Assembly (NCBI GenBank): GCA_947565305.1
Contig: CANOFO010000008.1
Location: 1 to 52,452 of the forward strand
DNA: 52,452 bases
Direction of reading: 5' to 3'
Source: an uncultured Lachnospiraceae bacterium
GTDB taxonomy: Bacteria > Bacillota > Clostridia > Lachnospirales > Lachnospiraceae
Positions 37,036 through 45,484 of this stretch are shown in pieces (the stretch's first letter is position 1; each line of letters opens with the position of its first letter). Below the pieces are notes generated by a model. It was not told the DNA's origin, did no database searches, and saw only the letters and a list, made by a program, of their open reading frames with translations. Made by a program: the position numbers and the translations under genes.

Positions 37036-37916
37036 GTCAGATGGTAATTAAGTTTCAGGACAGACAGTATGAGCTGATTTCAAAAATTAAGACGGCATGC
37101 TCCGGGGATATTGATTTGTATGCGGCATGTGAGGCTACCCGGCAGGATAGCGCAATCTATACCGTTGCCTGTATCAATGACATGGAACTGGCAAGGAAGC
37201 TGATTCCTGTGACAACAAAGAATAATATCAATTACACGTTTAAGGACCTCCATGCCAGCTTCAATGCAGATGGCAAATACTATATCGTATTCAGCCATGC
37301 CAAAGGAAAGACATTGCAGCAGGCCATGGAAAAAGGCAATTACAGCCTAGAAGAGCGTCTGCTTTTGATGAAAAATATCTATGCGCGGATTTTCCTGCTG
37401 AACATGCCGGAATGCTTCCTCTATGAAGTCCTGCGCAAGGATAATATTGTGGTGGACGATGATTTGAGTGTGCATTTCAACTATTTTTTTACGGATGTGG
37501 ATTACTATTGGAAAGTGCAGGAGCTGGACTGCATGAACCGGGTGAATGGGCTGGTGTATGAGTTGTTTGCCAGGGAGATAGAACAGAAAAGTTCGCGGGA
37601 ACTGATGAAGTATGCGCGGGATATGGCGGAGGGGCGTTTTGCTTATCTGTGGGACTGTTATGTGGCGTATGACAATATTTATGAGTCTGTGCTGACGAAA
37701 AGTGAACAGCAGCAGTTAAAGCCCGGGCGCATCTGGTGGCGTGCCTGGGAGGGCATTAAGAAAGTGTTTCCGAAGGTGAGGACGGCGCTTGCCGCTGCGC
37801 TGATTATTTCGGCAGCCGCTTATTTGCTGCTTACCTTGCCGAACCCGGTTTTGTCGGACAAAGGAGTTTCCTTTCCGCAGATTGGGACATTAGATATTAA
37901 GGAACAGGCAAAGTGA
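37032..37916 (+). CDS. Kinase-like membrane protein without catalytic residues (EssB-like plan)
   Basis: Protein of 294 residues. Residues about 10-215 look like a protein-kinase fold: a hinge-like YIVFSHAKGKTLQQAM, a helix with SLEERLLLM, then LRKDNIVVDDDLSVHFNYFF, which lines up with the catalytic loop and DFG strand of kinases but lacks the HRD aspartate and the DFG. One hydrophobic helix (ALAAALIISAAAYLLLTL) lies near residues 250-268, and about 25 residues follow outside. A cytoplasmic pseudokinase plus one membrane helix recalls EssB/YukC of type VII secretion, but homology is not proven. The start is GTG at 37032, overlapping the previous stop; ATG at 37041 is an alternative. It is probably a membrane adaptor for the CIS. 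Confidence 0.7.
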   Translation: MSQMVIKFQDRQYELISKIKTACSGDIDLYAACEATRQDSAIYTVACINDMELARKLIPVTTKNNINYTFKDLHASFNADGKYYIVFSHAKGKTLQQAMEKGNYSLEERLLLMKNIYARIFLLNMPECFLYEVLRKDNIVVDDDLSVHFNYFFTDVDYYWKVQELDCMNRVNGLVYELFAREIEQKSSRELMKYARDMAEGRFAYLWDCYVAYDNIYESVLTKSEQQQLKPGRIWWRAWEGIKKVFPKVRTALAAALIISAAAYLLLTLPNPVLSDKGVSFPQIGTLDIKEQAK

Positions 37917-37991
37917 GTGCCTTGAGGAAACAATGATGGAATCAGCATTGCCCTGAAATTTTAGAGATAACCCGGATGGGAGGGATGAAGT

Positions 37992-40910
37992 ATGAAAGGC
38001 GGATTGATTGGCCGCACAGCCAGAAGGCTGTCTCATATTTTAATGGCGCCGGTTCAGGTAGTCATCCGTAAAGGAAAGCGGATGCTCAGTCCGGACTCTT
38101 TTGCCTCTAAGGTATTGAGTGATGTGCGCAAAGGAATCAACCAGAAAAAGAATAAGAAAGAGCGGTCCATAGAGGATTATTTTTCTTTTGGGCATTATTA
38201 TGTGCTTAAGAGGATGGTGTATCTCATCTTGCTGGCCTCATTGATTCTTCCTATTCTGTATCTGAAACTGCTGCATCCCATAGTGGTGTCGCATTTTTTC
38301 ACCAAGTCCATGGTGGTAAATTCGCCGGAGATGATTGGCTATAGCGGGAAAGTGGAACTCTTTTCTGAGGATGGCAGGACCATGATTTTCAAAGGCAGCA
38401 TGGAAGAGGGACGGATTAATGGCAAGGGGCAGCTCTATACATATGAAGGGTCGCTTTTGTATGAGGGTAATTTTGAGATGGAAGCGTACTCAGGCGAGGG
38501 TGAGCTTTACTATGCAAATACGGATGTGCTCTGCTATAAGGGAACGTTTCTTTTAAACCTGTATGATGGGCAGGGGCTTCTCTACGATGAGCAGGGAAAC
38601 CTGGAATATAAGGGGGAGTTTAAAAACGGCAATTATGAGGGGACAGGAACGCTGTATTTCCCCAATGGTCAGGAGGAATATGTAGGCACGTTTGCCAAGG
38701 GGGAAATGGAAGGGAGCGGGACACTCTACGATGAAGAAGGAAATGTAGTTGCCGAGGGCGCTTTTGAGAATGGGAAGCCCTTGCTGCAGGAGGCTGTTTT
38801 GGCGGATGAAGACGGCAATGTACTTTATGAGGGAACGGTCAATGCCGAAGGCGAATATCAGGGAGAAGGGAAGTTATATGAGGATGGAGCGCTTGCGTAT
38901 GAAGGGGATTTTGTAGAGGGCAAAAAAGAAGGCTCCGGGACAGAATACGATGAAAATGGAGCGATGGTATACGATGGAGAATTTGTAAATGACAAATATG
39001 AAGGGGAAGGCAAACTTTATGCCACCGCAGATGCCGGAGCAGCAGATGCGGGCGTAGGTACAGGTGCGGATTCGGGAGCGGCAACTGGGAACTCAGGTAC
39101 AGATGCGGGTTCCGATAGTGCAGGAGGAACATCCTCTGGAAATGCGGATAGTGCAGGAGGAACAGATTCTGGAAGCGTTGCCGGAGGAAGCGTGGGAAGC
39201 GGAAATACAGCCGCCGGAGAAAGCGGGAATGCCGCTGGAGGAAGCGGAAGTGCAGCCGGAGGAAGCGGAAGCACAGCGGGAAGCGGAAGCACCGCTGGAG
39301 GAAACGGAAGTACCGCCGAAGGAAGCGGAAGCACCGCTGGAGGAAGCGGAAGCACCGCTGGAGGAAACGGAAGTGCAGCCGGAGGAAGCGGAAGTGCAGC
39401 CGGAGGAAGCGGGAATGCCGCTGGAGGAAATGGGAGTACCGCCGGAGGAAGCGGGAATGCAGCCGGAGGAAGCGGGAATGCCGCTGGAGGAAACGGAAGT
39501 ACCGCTGGAGGAAACGGAAGTATCGCCGGAGGAAATGGGAATGCCGCTGGAGGAAACGGAAGTGCAGCCGGAGGAAGCGGAAGTACCGCCGGAGGAAGCG
39601 GCGGTGCAGCCGGAGGAAACGGAAGTACAGCTGGAGGAAGCGGAACAGCCGTGGGAGGAAACGGAAGCGCTGGAGGAAGCGGAACAGCCGCTGGAGGAAA
39701 CGGAAGTACAGCTGGAGGAAGTGCAGCAGGAAGCGTAGGAAATACCGGAAATGCAGCCGAAGGAAGTGCAGGAAATGGAAGCGGTGATTCTGGGGACACG
39801 GACGGCACAGGAACAGCAGCCGGAGGAAGTGGAGCAGCCGCTGGAGGAAATGGAAGTACAGCTGGAGGAAGCGGAACAGCCGCTGGAGGAAATGGAAGTA
39901 CAGCTGGAGGAAGCGGAAGTACAGCTGGAGGAAGCGGAACAGCCGTGGGAGGAAACGGAAGTACAGCTGGAGGAAGCGATAGTAGCGCAGGAACAGGAAG
40001 CGGAAACGCGGATGGAACAGCCGGGAACGCAGACTCTGCCAATGCCGGAGATACCCAGGGGAGTGAAGCCACAGCAGCCGGAGATGCTCAGGAAAGTGAA
40101 GCAGCAGCAGCCGGGGATGTCCAAAGTGAAGCCGCGGCAAGCGTCCTCATTTATGAAGGCAGCTTTGTAAATGGGGAAAAGGAAGGCGTTGGCACTGCTT
40201 ACGATATGGAGGGCAATACCATCTTTGAGGGGGAATTTGTAAAAGGTGAATACGAAGGGGATGGCAAGCTGTATGAAAATGGCAATACCATCTATGAGGG
40301 CGGCTTTGTGGATGGTAAGTATGAGGGAAAAGGAAAAACGTATGATGAATCCGGGAAACTCGTCTATGATGGGGTATTTGCCGAGGGCAAAAAGGAAGGT
40401 CTCGGGAAAGCTTACAATGATAAAGAGCAGCTTGTCTATGATGGCACCTTTAAAGCAGACCAATACGATGGAACTGGAAAACTCTATGATACGGATAAGG
40501 GAATTGTAATCTATGACGGCAGTTTCGTGGACGGTCTGTACCAGGGGGAAGGGAAACTTACGGATGCCGAGACAGGAACGCTTGTCTATGAGGGGGAATT
40601 TTATCAGGGAAATTACAGCGGAACCGGAAAGCTCTACCATATCCCCAATGGGAATCTGATTTACGATGGCGGATTCCTCAAAGGTAAGTATTACGGACAG
40701 GGAAAGCTGTGGGACGAGAATGGAAACCTGCTCTATAAAGGGAGTTTCTTAAATGGCGTATACTATGGGCGCGGAGTCCGCTATTTGGCATCTACCGGAG
40801 AGGTCCTCGAAGCCGGGGAGTTCCGCAATGGCGTACTCACGAAAGCGGAACGGATGATAGAAATGGAGGACGAAGACGCCTACCTGTCAAGGCAGGAGAG
40901 TATTCCGTAA
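37992..40910 (+). CDS. Single-pass membrane protein with two MORN-repeat blocks and a Gly/Ser/Ala heptapeptide linker
   Basis: Protein of 972 residues. A basic cytoplasmic N-terminus of about 70 residues is followed by one membrane helix (MVYLILLASLILPILYLKLL, near residues 73-95). Residues about 112-340 hold about nine MORN repeats with the YEGxFxxGxxxGxGxLY pattern. Residues about 341-716 are low complexity, mainly heptapeptides like GSTAGGS. Residues about 717-955 hold about ten more MORN repeats. MORN blocks form rigid beta-hairpin rods that bind lipids or proteins. With the basic end inside, both rods would lie outside the membrane, in the cell wall zone. It is placed inside the CIS operon after the pseudokinase. 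It is not a known CIS core part and is likely an anchor or wall-spanning guide. Confidence 0.85.
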   Translation: MKGGLIGRTARRLSHILMAPVQVVIRKGKRMLSPDSFASKVLSDVRKGINQKKNKKERSIEDYFSFGHYYVLKRMVYLILLASLILPILYLKLLHPIVVSHFFTKSMVVNSPEMIGYSGKVELFSEDGRTMIFKGSMEEGRINGKGQLYTYEGSLLYEGNFEMEAYSGEGELYYANTDVLCYKGTFLLNLYDGQGLLYDEQGNLEYKGEFKNGNYEGTGTLYFPNGQEEYVGTFAKGEMEGSGTLYDEEGNVVAEGAFENGKPLLQEAVLADEDGNVLYEGTVNAEGEYQGEGKLYEDGALAYEGDFVEGKKEGSGTEYDENGAMVYDGEFVNDKYEGEGKLYATADAGAADAGVGTGADSGAATGNSGTDAGSDSAGGTSSGNADSAGGTDSGSVAGGSVGSGNTAAGESGNAAGGSGSAAGGSGSTAGSGSTAGGNGSTAEGSGSTAGGSGSTAGGNGSAAGGSGSAAGGSGNAAGGNGSTAGGSGNAAGGSGNAAGGNGSTAGGNGSIAGGNGNAAGGNGSAAGGSGSTAGGSGGAAGGNGSTAGGSGTAVGGNGSAGGSGTAAGGNGSTAGGSAAGSVGNTGNAAEGSAGNGSGDSGDTDGTGTAAGGSGAAAGGNGSTAGGSGTAAGGNGSTAGGSGSTAGGSGTAVGGNGSTAGGSDSSAGTGSGNADGTAGNADSANAGDTQGSEATAAGDAQESEAAAAGDVQSEAAASVLIYEGSFVNGEKEGVGTAYDMEGNTIFEGEFVKGEYEGDGKLYENGNTIYEGGFVDGKYEGKGKTYDESGKLVYDGVFAEGKKEGLGKAYNDKEQLVYDGTFKADQYDGTGKLYDTDKGIVIYDGSFVDGLYQGEGKLTDAETGTLVYEGEFYQGNYSGTGKLYHIPNGNLIYDGGFLKGKYYGQGKLWDENGNLLYKGSFLNGVYYGRGVRYLASTGEVLEAGEFRNGVLTKAERMIEMEDEDAYLSRQESIP
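39225..39977 (+). repeat. 21-bp imperfect tandem repeat coding a heptapeptide linker
   Basis: Units of seven codons, with the consensus G-[SNT]-[TA]-A-G-G-[SN], run from 39225 to about 39735 and again from about 39808 to 39977, with a less regular stretch between. Most units keep GGAGGAA. Because the unit is 21 bases, copy-number change keeps the frame. The block has no stops in several frames on both strands, which creates long false reading frames. Confidence 0.9.
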
Positions 40911-40943
40911 GACAGGTAATTCTATTGCATCAGGAGGAAGATA

Positions 40944-41522
40944 ATGTCAGATTATACGAAAATTGCAGATACGGGCAATGGCATGGTAACGCTTCTGAAA
41001 GAGGCTCTGATTCCAGAATTGCTGAACAGCCCTGACCAGATTGGGCTCTGTTCCCCTGAGGACCATGGGGACTATGCGGTAGGAATCTGGCTCTACGATG
41101 TCAAAGAAGATAATTCCATACAGGCGCATGAGATGACGAATGTGGGCAGGAACGCCCAACGTTATCCGTCTACTTACCTGACCTTGTATTACATGATTAC
41201 GCTCTATCTGCAGAGTGATTTGAAATACCGAGCCGTGCAGGAGCATCAGATTTTTGGCAGGATTATCCAGGCATTTCGGGATAAAGCGGCGATTGAGCCG
41301 GAAACTTTTCTGCCTACCGGGGAACCAGGTGCCGGCAACATCCGCATTCAGATGCAGGATTTGGAGATAGAGGAAAAGACAAGGATTTGGACTGTGCCCA
41401 ATGCGGCGTATAAGACCTCCCTCTTTTATACGGCGGGACCGGTGGAAATCCAGTCTACGAGAAAGAAGTCGGTAAAGCGGGTACAGGAAATCAGCTACCG
41501 TTTTGCGGGAAAGGATACATAG
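40944..41522 (+). CDS. CIS tail terminator protein, DUF4255 (Pvc16/Afp16-like)
   Basis: Protein of 192 residues of the DUF4255 family, which caps the distal end of tube and sheath in Afp/PVC-type particles. Visible family marks are a helical start (VTLLKEALIPELL), the GDYAVGIWLYDVKED strand, and RYPSTYLTLYYMITLY (core TLYYMITLY), then HQIFGRIIQAF. It is shorter than Afp16, which has an extra C-terminal domain; the next gene may supply that part. AGGAGGAAG precedes the ATG. Confidence 0.9.
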   Translation: MSDYTKIADTGNGMVTLLKEALIPELLNSPDQIGLCSPEDHGDYAVGIWLYDVKEDNSIQAHEMTNVGRNAQRYPSTYLTLYYMITLYLQSDLKYRAVQEHQIFGRIIQAFRDKAAIEPETFLPTGEPGAGNIRIQMQDLEIEEKTRIWTVPNAAYKTSLFYTAGPVEIQSTRKKSVKRVQEISYRFAGKDT

Positions 41523-41523
41523 T

Positions 41524-42258
41524 ATGGTGTTGCATGAGACAAAGATACGCCTGTCAAAGGCAGTCCTCTTAAGGGATGCATTTACTGGTGAGCCGGTATC
41601 ATCTGCAGTCCGGCTCCGCTCCCTGTCAGGAGGCAGAGTGGAGAGGAAAAGTGATGGCTATTTCCTGTTTCTGGATGTGGGAAGCCCCCAGTTTGAAATA
41701 GAGACGGAGTCTCCCATCTACCAGCGCAAGAAAATCTGCCTGGCAGCAGATGCAGGAAGAGAGGTGGAAGAGGTACTGATGTATCCATCTCCCTCCTATC
41801 CCTTGCGGTCTGGCTGCACTGCTGTCCGGGGCAAGGCAGCGCCAGGAAGCATATTAAGGTGTTATGTCGAGAATGAGGATAGCAGCAGCCGTCTTATCAA
41901 TGATTATAAAAAGGGGGAGGCAGAAATTTCCCTCTATTTAAGAGGCGGGACCAAAAGCGTTCTCTGGCATATTCAGGAAAAGCAGAAGAAAATGGGAGAG
42001 TTTTTCCGCATAAAAAATTTTAATGAGGGGATGGAAGTTTACCATCTGAGCCAGTCGTTAAAATATGCTTACCATAAGAAAGATACGGTGATAAGTCCTG
42101 CCCAGGAAACGGAAGCAGATGAGAATGGCGAGTTTTACTTATTGTTTCGGCAGATTCCTGAGGAGAAATGTCTGCTGCATTATTCTTATGGAAACACAGG
42201 CACGGAAAAATCCGGGGAAATTGAGATTTTACGTGCGAAAGACAATTATATTTTATAG
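41524..42258 (+). CDS. CIS accessory protein with N-terminal Ig/carboxypeptidase-regulatory-like fold
   Basis: Protein of 244 residues. The first 80 residues (VLLRDAFTGEPVSSAVRLRS, core LRDAFTGEPVSSAV, then KSDGYFLFLDVG) resemble small beta-sandwich domains found beside DUF4255 in CIS loci. The remaining 160 residues alternate strands and charged turns with no known motif. The start is ATG at 41524, one base after the previous stop, with AAAGG upstream; a TTG at 41503 in frame is less likely. It may replace the C-terminal domain missing from the terminator protein, or contact the membrane module. No enzyme motif is seen. Confidence 0.6.
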   Translation: MVLHETKIRLSKAVLLRDAFTGEPVSSAVRLRSLSGGRVERKSDGYFLFLDVGSPQFEIETESPIYQRKKICLAADAGREVEEVLMYPSPSYPLRSGCTAVRGKAAPGSILRCYVENEDSSSRLINDYKKGEAEISLYLRGGTKSVLWHIQEKQKKMGEFFRIKNFNEGMEVYHLSQSLKYAYHKKDTVISPAQETEADENGEFYLLFRQIPEEKCLLHYSYGNTGTEKSGEIEILRAKDNYIL

Positions 42259-42270
42259 GAGGAGACGAAA

Positions 42271-42654
42271 ATGGGATTATGTGTGACAGGCGGGGCATCC
42301 ATGACTTGTACCTTTGGCATGGCGCCCTCGGTGTTAAATGTGCTGCCAACGGCAAAAACCATGTCAGCAATGCCTTTGGCAACCATTGCAGATAATGTGC
42401 CCTTTGTGAATATTACGCCTTTCGGAATGTGCCAGAGCATGGCGAATCCTACGGTGGCTGCTGCGACAGCCGCAGCTATGGGAGTTTTGACCCCTATGCC
42501 CTGCACGCCGGTTCCGGCAGGTCCTTGGGCGCCAGGTGTCCCACAGGTGTTAGTCGGAGGCAAGCCGGCAGTCAATAACCAGTGTAAGCTTACCTGCGCC
42601 TATGGTGGGATGATACAGTTCACAAATTCAGGCTGCCAGACCGTGCAGTTATAG
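42271..42654 (+). CDS. PAAR-like spike tip protein, DUF4280
   Basis: Protein of 127 residues of the DUF4280 PAAR-like family that sharpens the spike tip (role of Afp10). It starts with GLCVTGGASMTCTFGMAPS and ends with a repeating beta pattern (KPAVNNQCKLTCAYGGMIQF, core NNQCKLTCAYGG). The conserved Cys residues fit metal binding at the tip. GGAGGAG precedes the ATG. Located far from the spike genes, it groups with the terminator and membrane genes. Confidence 0.93.
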   Translation: MGLCVTGGASMTCTFGMAPSVLNVLPTAKTMSAMPLATIADNVPFVNITPFGMCQSMANPTVAAATAAAMGVLTPMPCTPVPAGPWAPGVPQVLVGGKPAVNNQCKLTCAYGGMIQFTNSGCQTVQL

Positions 42655-42719
42655 AAATATAGGTTGTCATAGGTGCAGCTTTAAAGCATAGACAGAGTTT
42701 GAATCTGAGGAAAACAAAT

Positions 42720-45458
42720 ATGGAAAAGAAAAAAAATTTTGGCGGTATGGGCAAGAAAGGTTTGGTTGGTTTATGCATTATCCTGTCTGTTTCATTTATC
42801 GCTATCATCATAGCCACTGTGTATGGCAGCACTGTGAGACTGAATTATATTGAACAGATACATCTTCAGGATGGCTATCTCTATTACGTGGACCGTGGGG
42901 AAGGCGATGATTTAAAAATTATCCGTTCAGATCCGGATGGGAGCAATGGGAATATGATTGTCTGCAAACGCCATGTCAAGGAGCAGTACCGGACGGTACG
43001 GCAAATCTTTTTTGACGGTGACGGCGCGGCCTATGTGCTGGTAGCGGAGACAGATGTGGAGTCCTGGAATGACGTAAACTGTAAAGTATATGAATGCGAT
43101 TTCGCGTCCGGAAAACTGATAGAGACGGAGTATGACCTGACGGAAGACGTCTTAACATCCAGCTTGGTTGAGATTGCACGCATACAGGATGACAAGCTTT
43201 ATTATATCCGTATGCCCGAGGTGGAAAAAGGTTCGGCAAAGGCAGAACTGATGGCGCTCGATTTACAGGGAGAGCGGCAGGTTTTAGAAAAGGTAAAACT
43301 GAAATATCCGTATTTAAACACCCAGTTTTTCCTCAGTGATGAACACATCCTATTATGGATGGATTATGCGGGGGAAGTTTATGCCAAGGAAGTGGGGGCA
43401 AAACACCGTCTGCAAATTGAGGGCATAACTGGGAAGCCAGGTGTGTTCAAAAGCCTGTCCGATGATGGGAAACACGCATATGTCCTGGACTATAAAGAAG
43501 AATGTATCCGTATAATTGATTTGGCAGAAAAGACTTCCAGACCATTGTTTGCAGCAGAAAATATCAGGAAAAGCGATGCGGATTTTACGTTCCAGACGCT
43601 TCAAAGTCCCGACTGCACACAGTCCGGTTTCTGCGCGGGTGTGGAGGACGAAGAGGGGACGGTTTCTGTCTGCACTTACCTGGATGGTAAGCATCGGGAT
43701 ATCGGTAAGGTCTCGTTAACTGCTTTCACAGTCTTGCGCCGGATGTATGTGATTTATATTGCTATCCTGGAATTGTTAGGCATTTTGTGTGTCTATTGGG
43801 TGCTGCGCGTCAAGTACCATTTCCAGACAATTTTAGTTCGGCTTGGCGTTATTTTCCTGATGGGGCTTATAGTTATGGACGGTTTCCTGGAAGGCTGGAT
43901 TGATTTGTCCATGCGTCAGCAATTGGAGTGCAACCAGACGTTTGCGCTAACGGCGCTGGGGAAGATTCTCAAGGAGGATATCGCGCGCAATATTGAGACG
44001 GATGCCGAAGAATTTCCATCCGGGAAAAGGGCGCTTAAAATCAGCTGCGCAAATATCAATGAAGGAGAGAGCATTGGCGGGCTTTCTATGTATGTCTACA
44101 GCGTTTTTGCAGCGGATGAGGATGGACATTTATATGTCAGTGAGTCTATGTCGGAATACTGCGGCGTTCCCGTGGAATGGGTGTATACACAGGAAACTAC
44201 AGAGGCAATTTATCAGGCGTATGAAGCATCGGAAGTTGTGGATAAGAGCGATGAGGGCAGGGATGGAAAGCGCAATAACCAGTTTGTGCCGATTGTCTTA
44301 AATGACGGCACGAAATATGGGGTGCTTGCCGTTTCAGCGGATGGAAATGTATTAGATTATCAGATTTGGTATTATCAGTGGAATCTGAAAAATGCATCCT
44401 CTACGCTGCTTTCTATCCTTACGGTGATATTGTTGGTAATCCTCTATATATTCCTAAAACCGTTAAAGGCATTGAAACGGTGTGCGGGTACGCTGGCAGA
44501 AGGCAATCTTGGCGTGACGGTCGCCGTGCATGGGCATGATGAGGTGGCGGATATCTCAGCGGCATTTAACCAGATGTCTCTGGAGATTGCCAACTATGTG
44601 CAGGATATCAAGAATATGTCAGATGGGTATTATAAATTCATTCCGGCAAAAATTATTGATTTGTTGGGCAAAGACTCCATTCAGGACGTGGAGTTGGGCG
44701 ATGAGATGCAAGGGGAATTTACCATCCTTTCCCTGCACGCATTGGATTATCCGAAGCAAAGCGCCTCTTTTTCGGCTGAGCAGGCATATAAGGATATCAA
44801 CCGTGTGCTGTCCATGCTTGTGGAACCGATTAACAGCCATCACGGCGTGGTAGAGCATTTTGAAGATACCGGGCTGTCTGCATTTTTTGCGGTCAGCAGC
44901 AGAGAGGCATTGGATGCAGCTGTCGACATCCAGCGTTTGCTGGAAGAGCAGATGCCGGGCAACGGCAGGACAATTGCTATCAGCTATGGGCGTGTGATGA
45001 TAGGCGTGATTGGGCATGAACAGCGCATGGAAGCCACGACAATTTCTGCCCATTCAGACCTGGCAAAAGAACTGCGCTTAAAGGGTGATAGATATGGAGC
45101 GCACATCCTCATCACGCATCTGGTCTATGAGCAGATAGCAGATTTTGAGGAGCATTACCATGCCAGGTATCTGGGCAATATTTATCTTTCCGCGAACAAT
45201 GCCTATGAGCGCGTCTATGACGTATACGATGGGGATGCGGAGGAGGAATTTTATTATAAGGATCTGACGAAGCCCTTGTTTGAGAGGGGCGTGAACTTAT
45301 TTGTAGCGAAGAAGTTTTACGAGGCGCGCCTGGTTTTTGTGGAGGTCTTGAAACAGCACCGCAAGGATAAGGCGGCAAAGGAATATCTGTACCGCTGTGA
45401 CAAATATTATAAGCTTGCGGATACGGAGGAGATAGAGACGGTGATAGAGAAGTTCTGA
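42720..45458 (+). CDS. Four-helix membrane sensor with HAMP and degenerate class III cyclase domain
   Basis: Protein of 912 residues. Membrane helices lie near residues 12-34, 343-362, 371-391 and 560-582. The first outside part (about 40-335) looks like a beta-propeller; the second (about 392-558) like a periplasmic-type sensor. HAMP (about 583-635) is followed by a class III cyclase fold (about 660-830), shown by RVMIGVIGHEQRMEATTIS, which lines up with the family GxVVxGxIGxxxRxxYTVIG run. The metal aspartates, the lysine and the Asn/Arg pair are replaced (SLHALDYP, FEDTGLSAFF, HSDLAKEL), so activity is unlikely. A helical TPR-like tail ends the protein. ATG at 42720 has TGAGGA upstream. 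It is probably a signal receiver for the CIS. Confidence 0.75.
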   Translation: MEKKKNFGGMGKKGLVGLCIILSVSFIAIIIATVYGSTVRLNYIEQIHLQDGYLYYVDRGEGDDLKIIRSDPDGSNGNMIVCKRHVKEQYRTVRQIFFDGDGAAYVLVAETDVESWNDVNCKVYECDFASGKLIETEYDLTEDVLTSSLVEIARIQDDKLYYIRMPEVEKGSAKAELMALDLQGERQVLEKVKLKYPYLNTQFFLSDEHILLWMDYAGEVYAKEVGAKHRLQIEGITGKPGVFKSLSDDGKHAYVLDYKEECIRIIDLAEKTSRPLFAAENIRKSDADFTFQTLQSPDCTQSGFCAGVEDEEGTVSVCTYLDGKHRDIGKVSLTAFTVLRRMYVIYIAILELLGILCVYWVLRVKYHFQTILVRLGVIFLMGLIVMDGFLEGWIDLSMRQQLECNQTFALTALGKILKEDIARNIETDAEEFPSGKRALKISCANINEGESIGGLSMYVYSVFAADEDGHLYVSESMSEYCGVPVEWVYTQETTEAIYQAYEASEVVDKSDEGRDGKRNNQFVPIVLNDGTKYGVLAVSADGNVLDYQIWYYQWNLKNASSTLLSILTVILLVILYIFLKPLKALKRCAGTLAEGNLGVTVAVHGHDEVADISAAFNQMSLEIANYVQDIKNMSDGYYKFIPAKIIDLLGKDSIQDVELGDEMQGEFTILSLHALDYPKQSASFSAEQAYKDINRVLSMLVEPINSHHGVVEHFEDTGLSAFFAVSSREALDAAVDIQRLLEEQMPGNGRTIAISYGRVMIGVIGHEQRMEATTISAHSDLAKELRLKGDRYGAHILITHLVYEQIADFEEHYHARYLGNIYLSANNAYERVYDVYDGDAEEEFYYKDLTKPLFERGVNLFVAKKFYEARLVFVEVLKQHRKDKAAKEYLYRCDKYYKLADTEEIETVIEKF

Positions 45459-45484
45459 AAACGTTGGAAAGAGAGGTGTGGGAG

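Noticed and set aside
39225-39977. CRISPR-like regular repeats
   Set aside because: The units are contiguous, coding and without unique spacers.
38839-40140. Long minus-strand reading frames rich in Leu, Arg and Phe or in Pro, up to about 500 residues
   Set aside because: They are stop-free shadows of the 21-bp repeats of the MORN protein gene, with no ribosome site and extreme composition. The plus-strand MORN frame explains the DNA.
39064-40170. Plus-strand reading frames rich in Glu and Pro in the same repeat block
   Set aside because: These are frame shadows of the heptapeptide repeats. MORN repeats on both sides are in one continuous frame, so no frameshifted product is needed.
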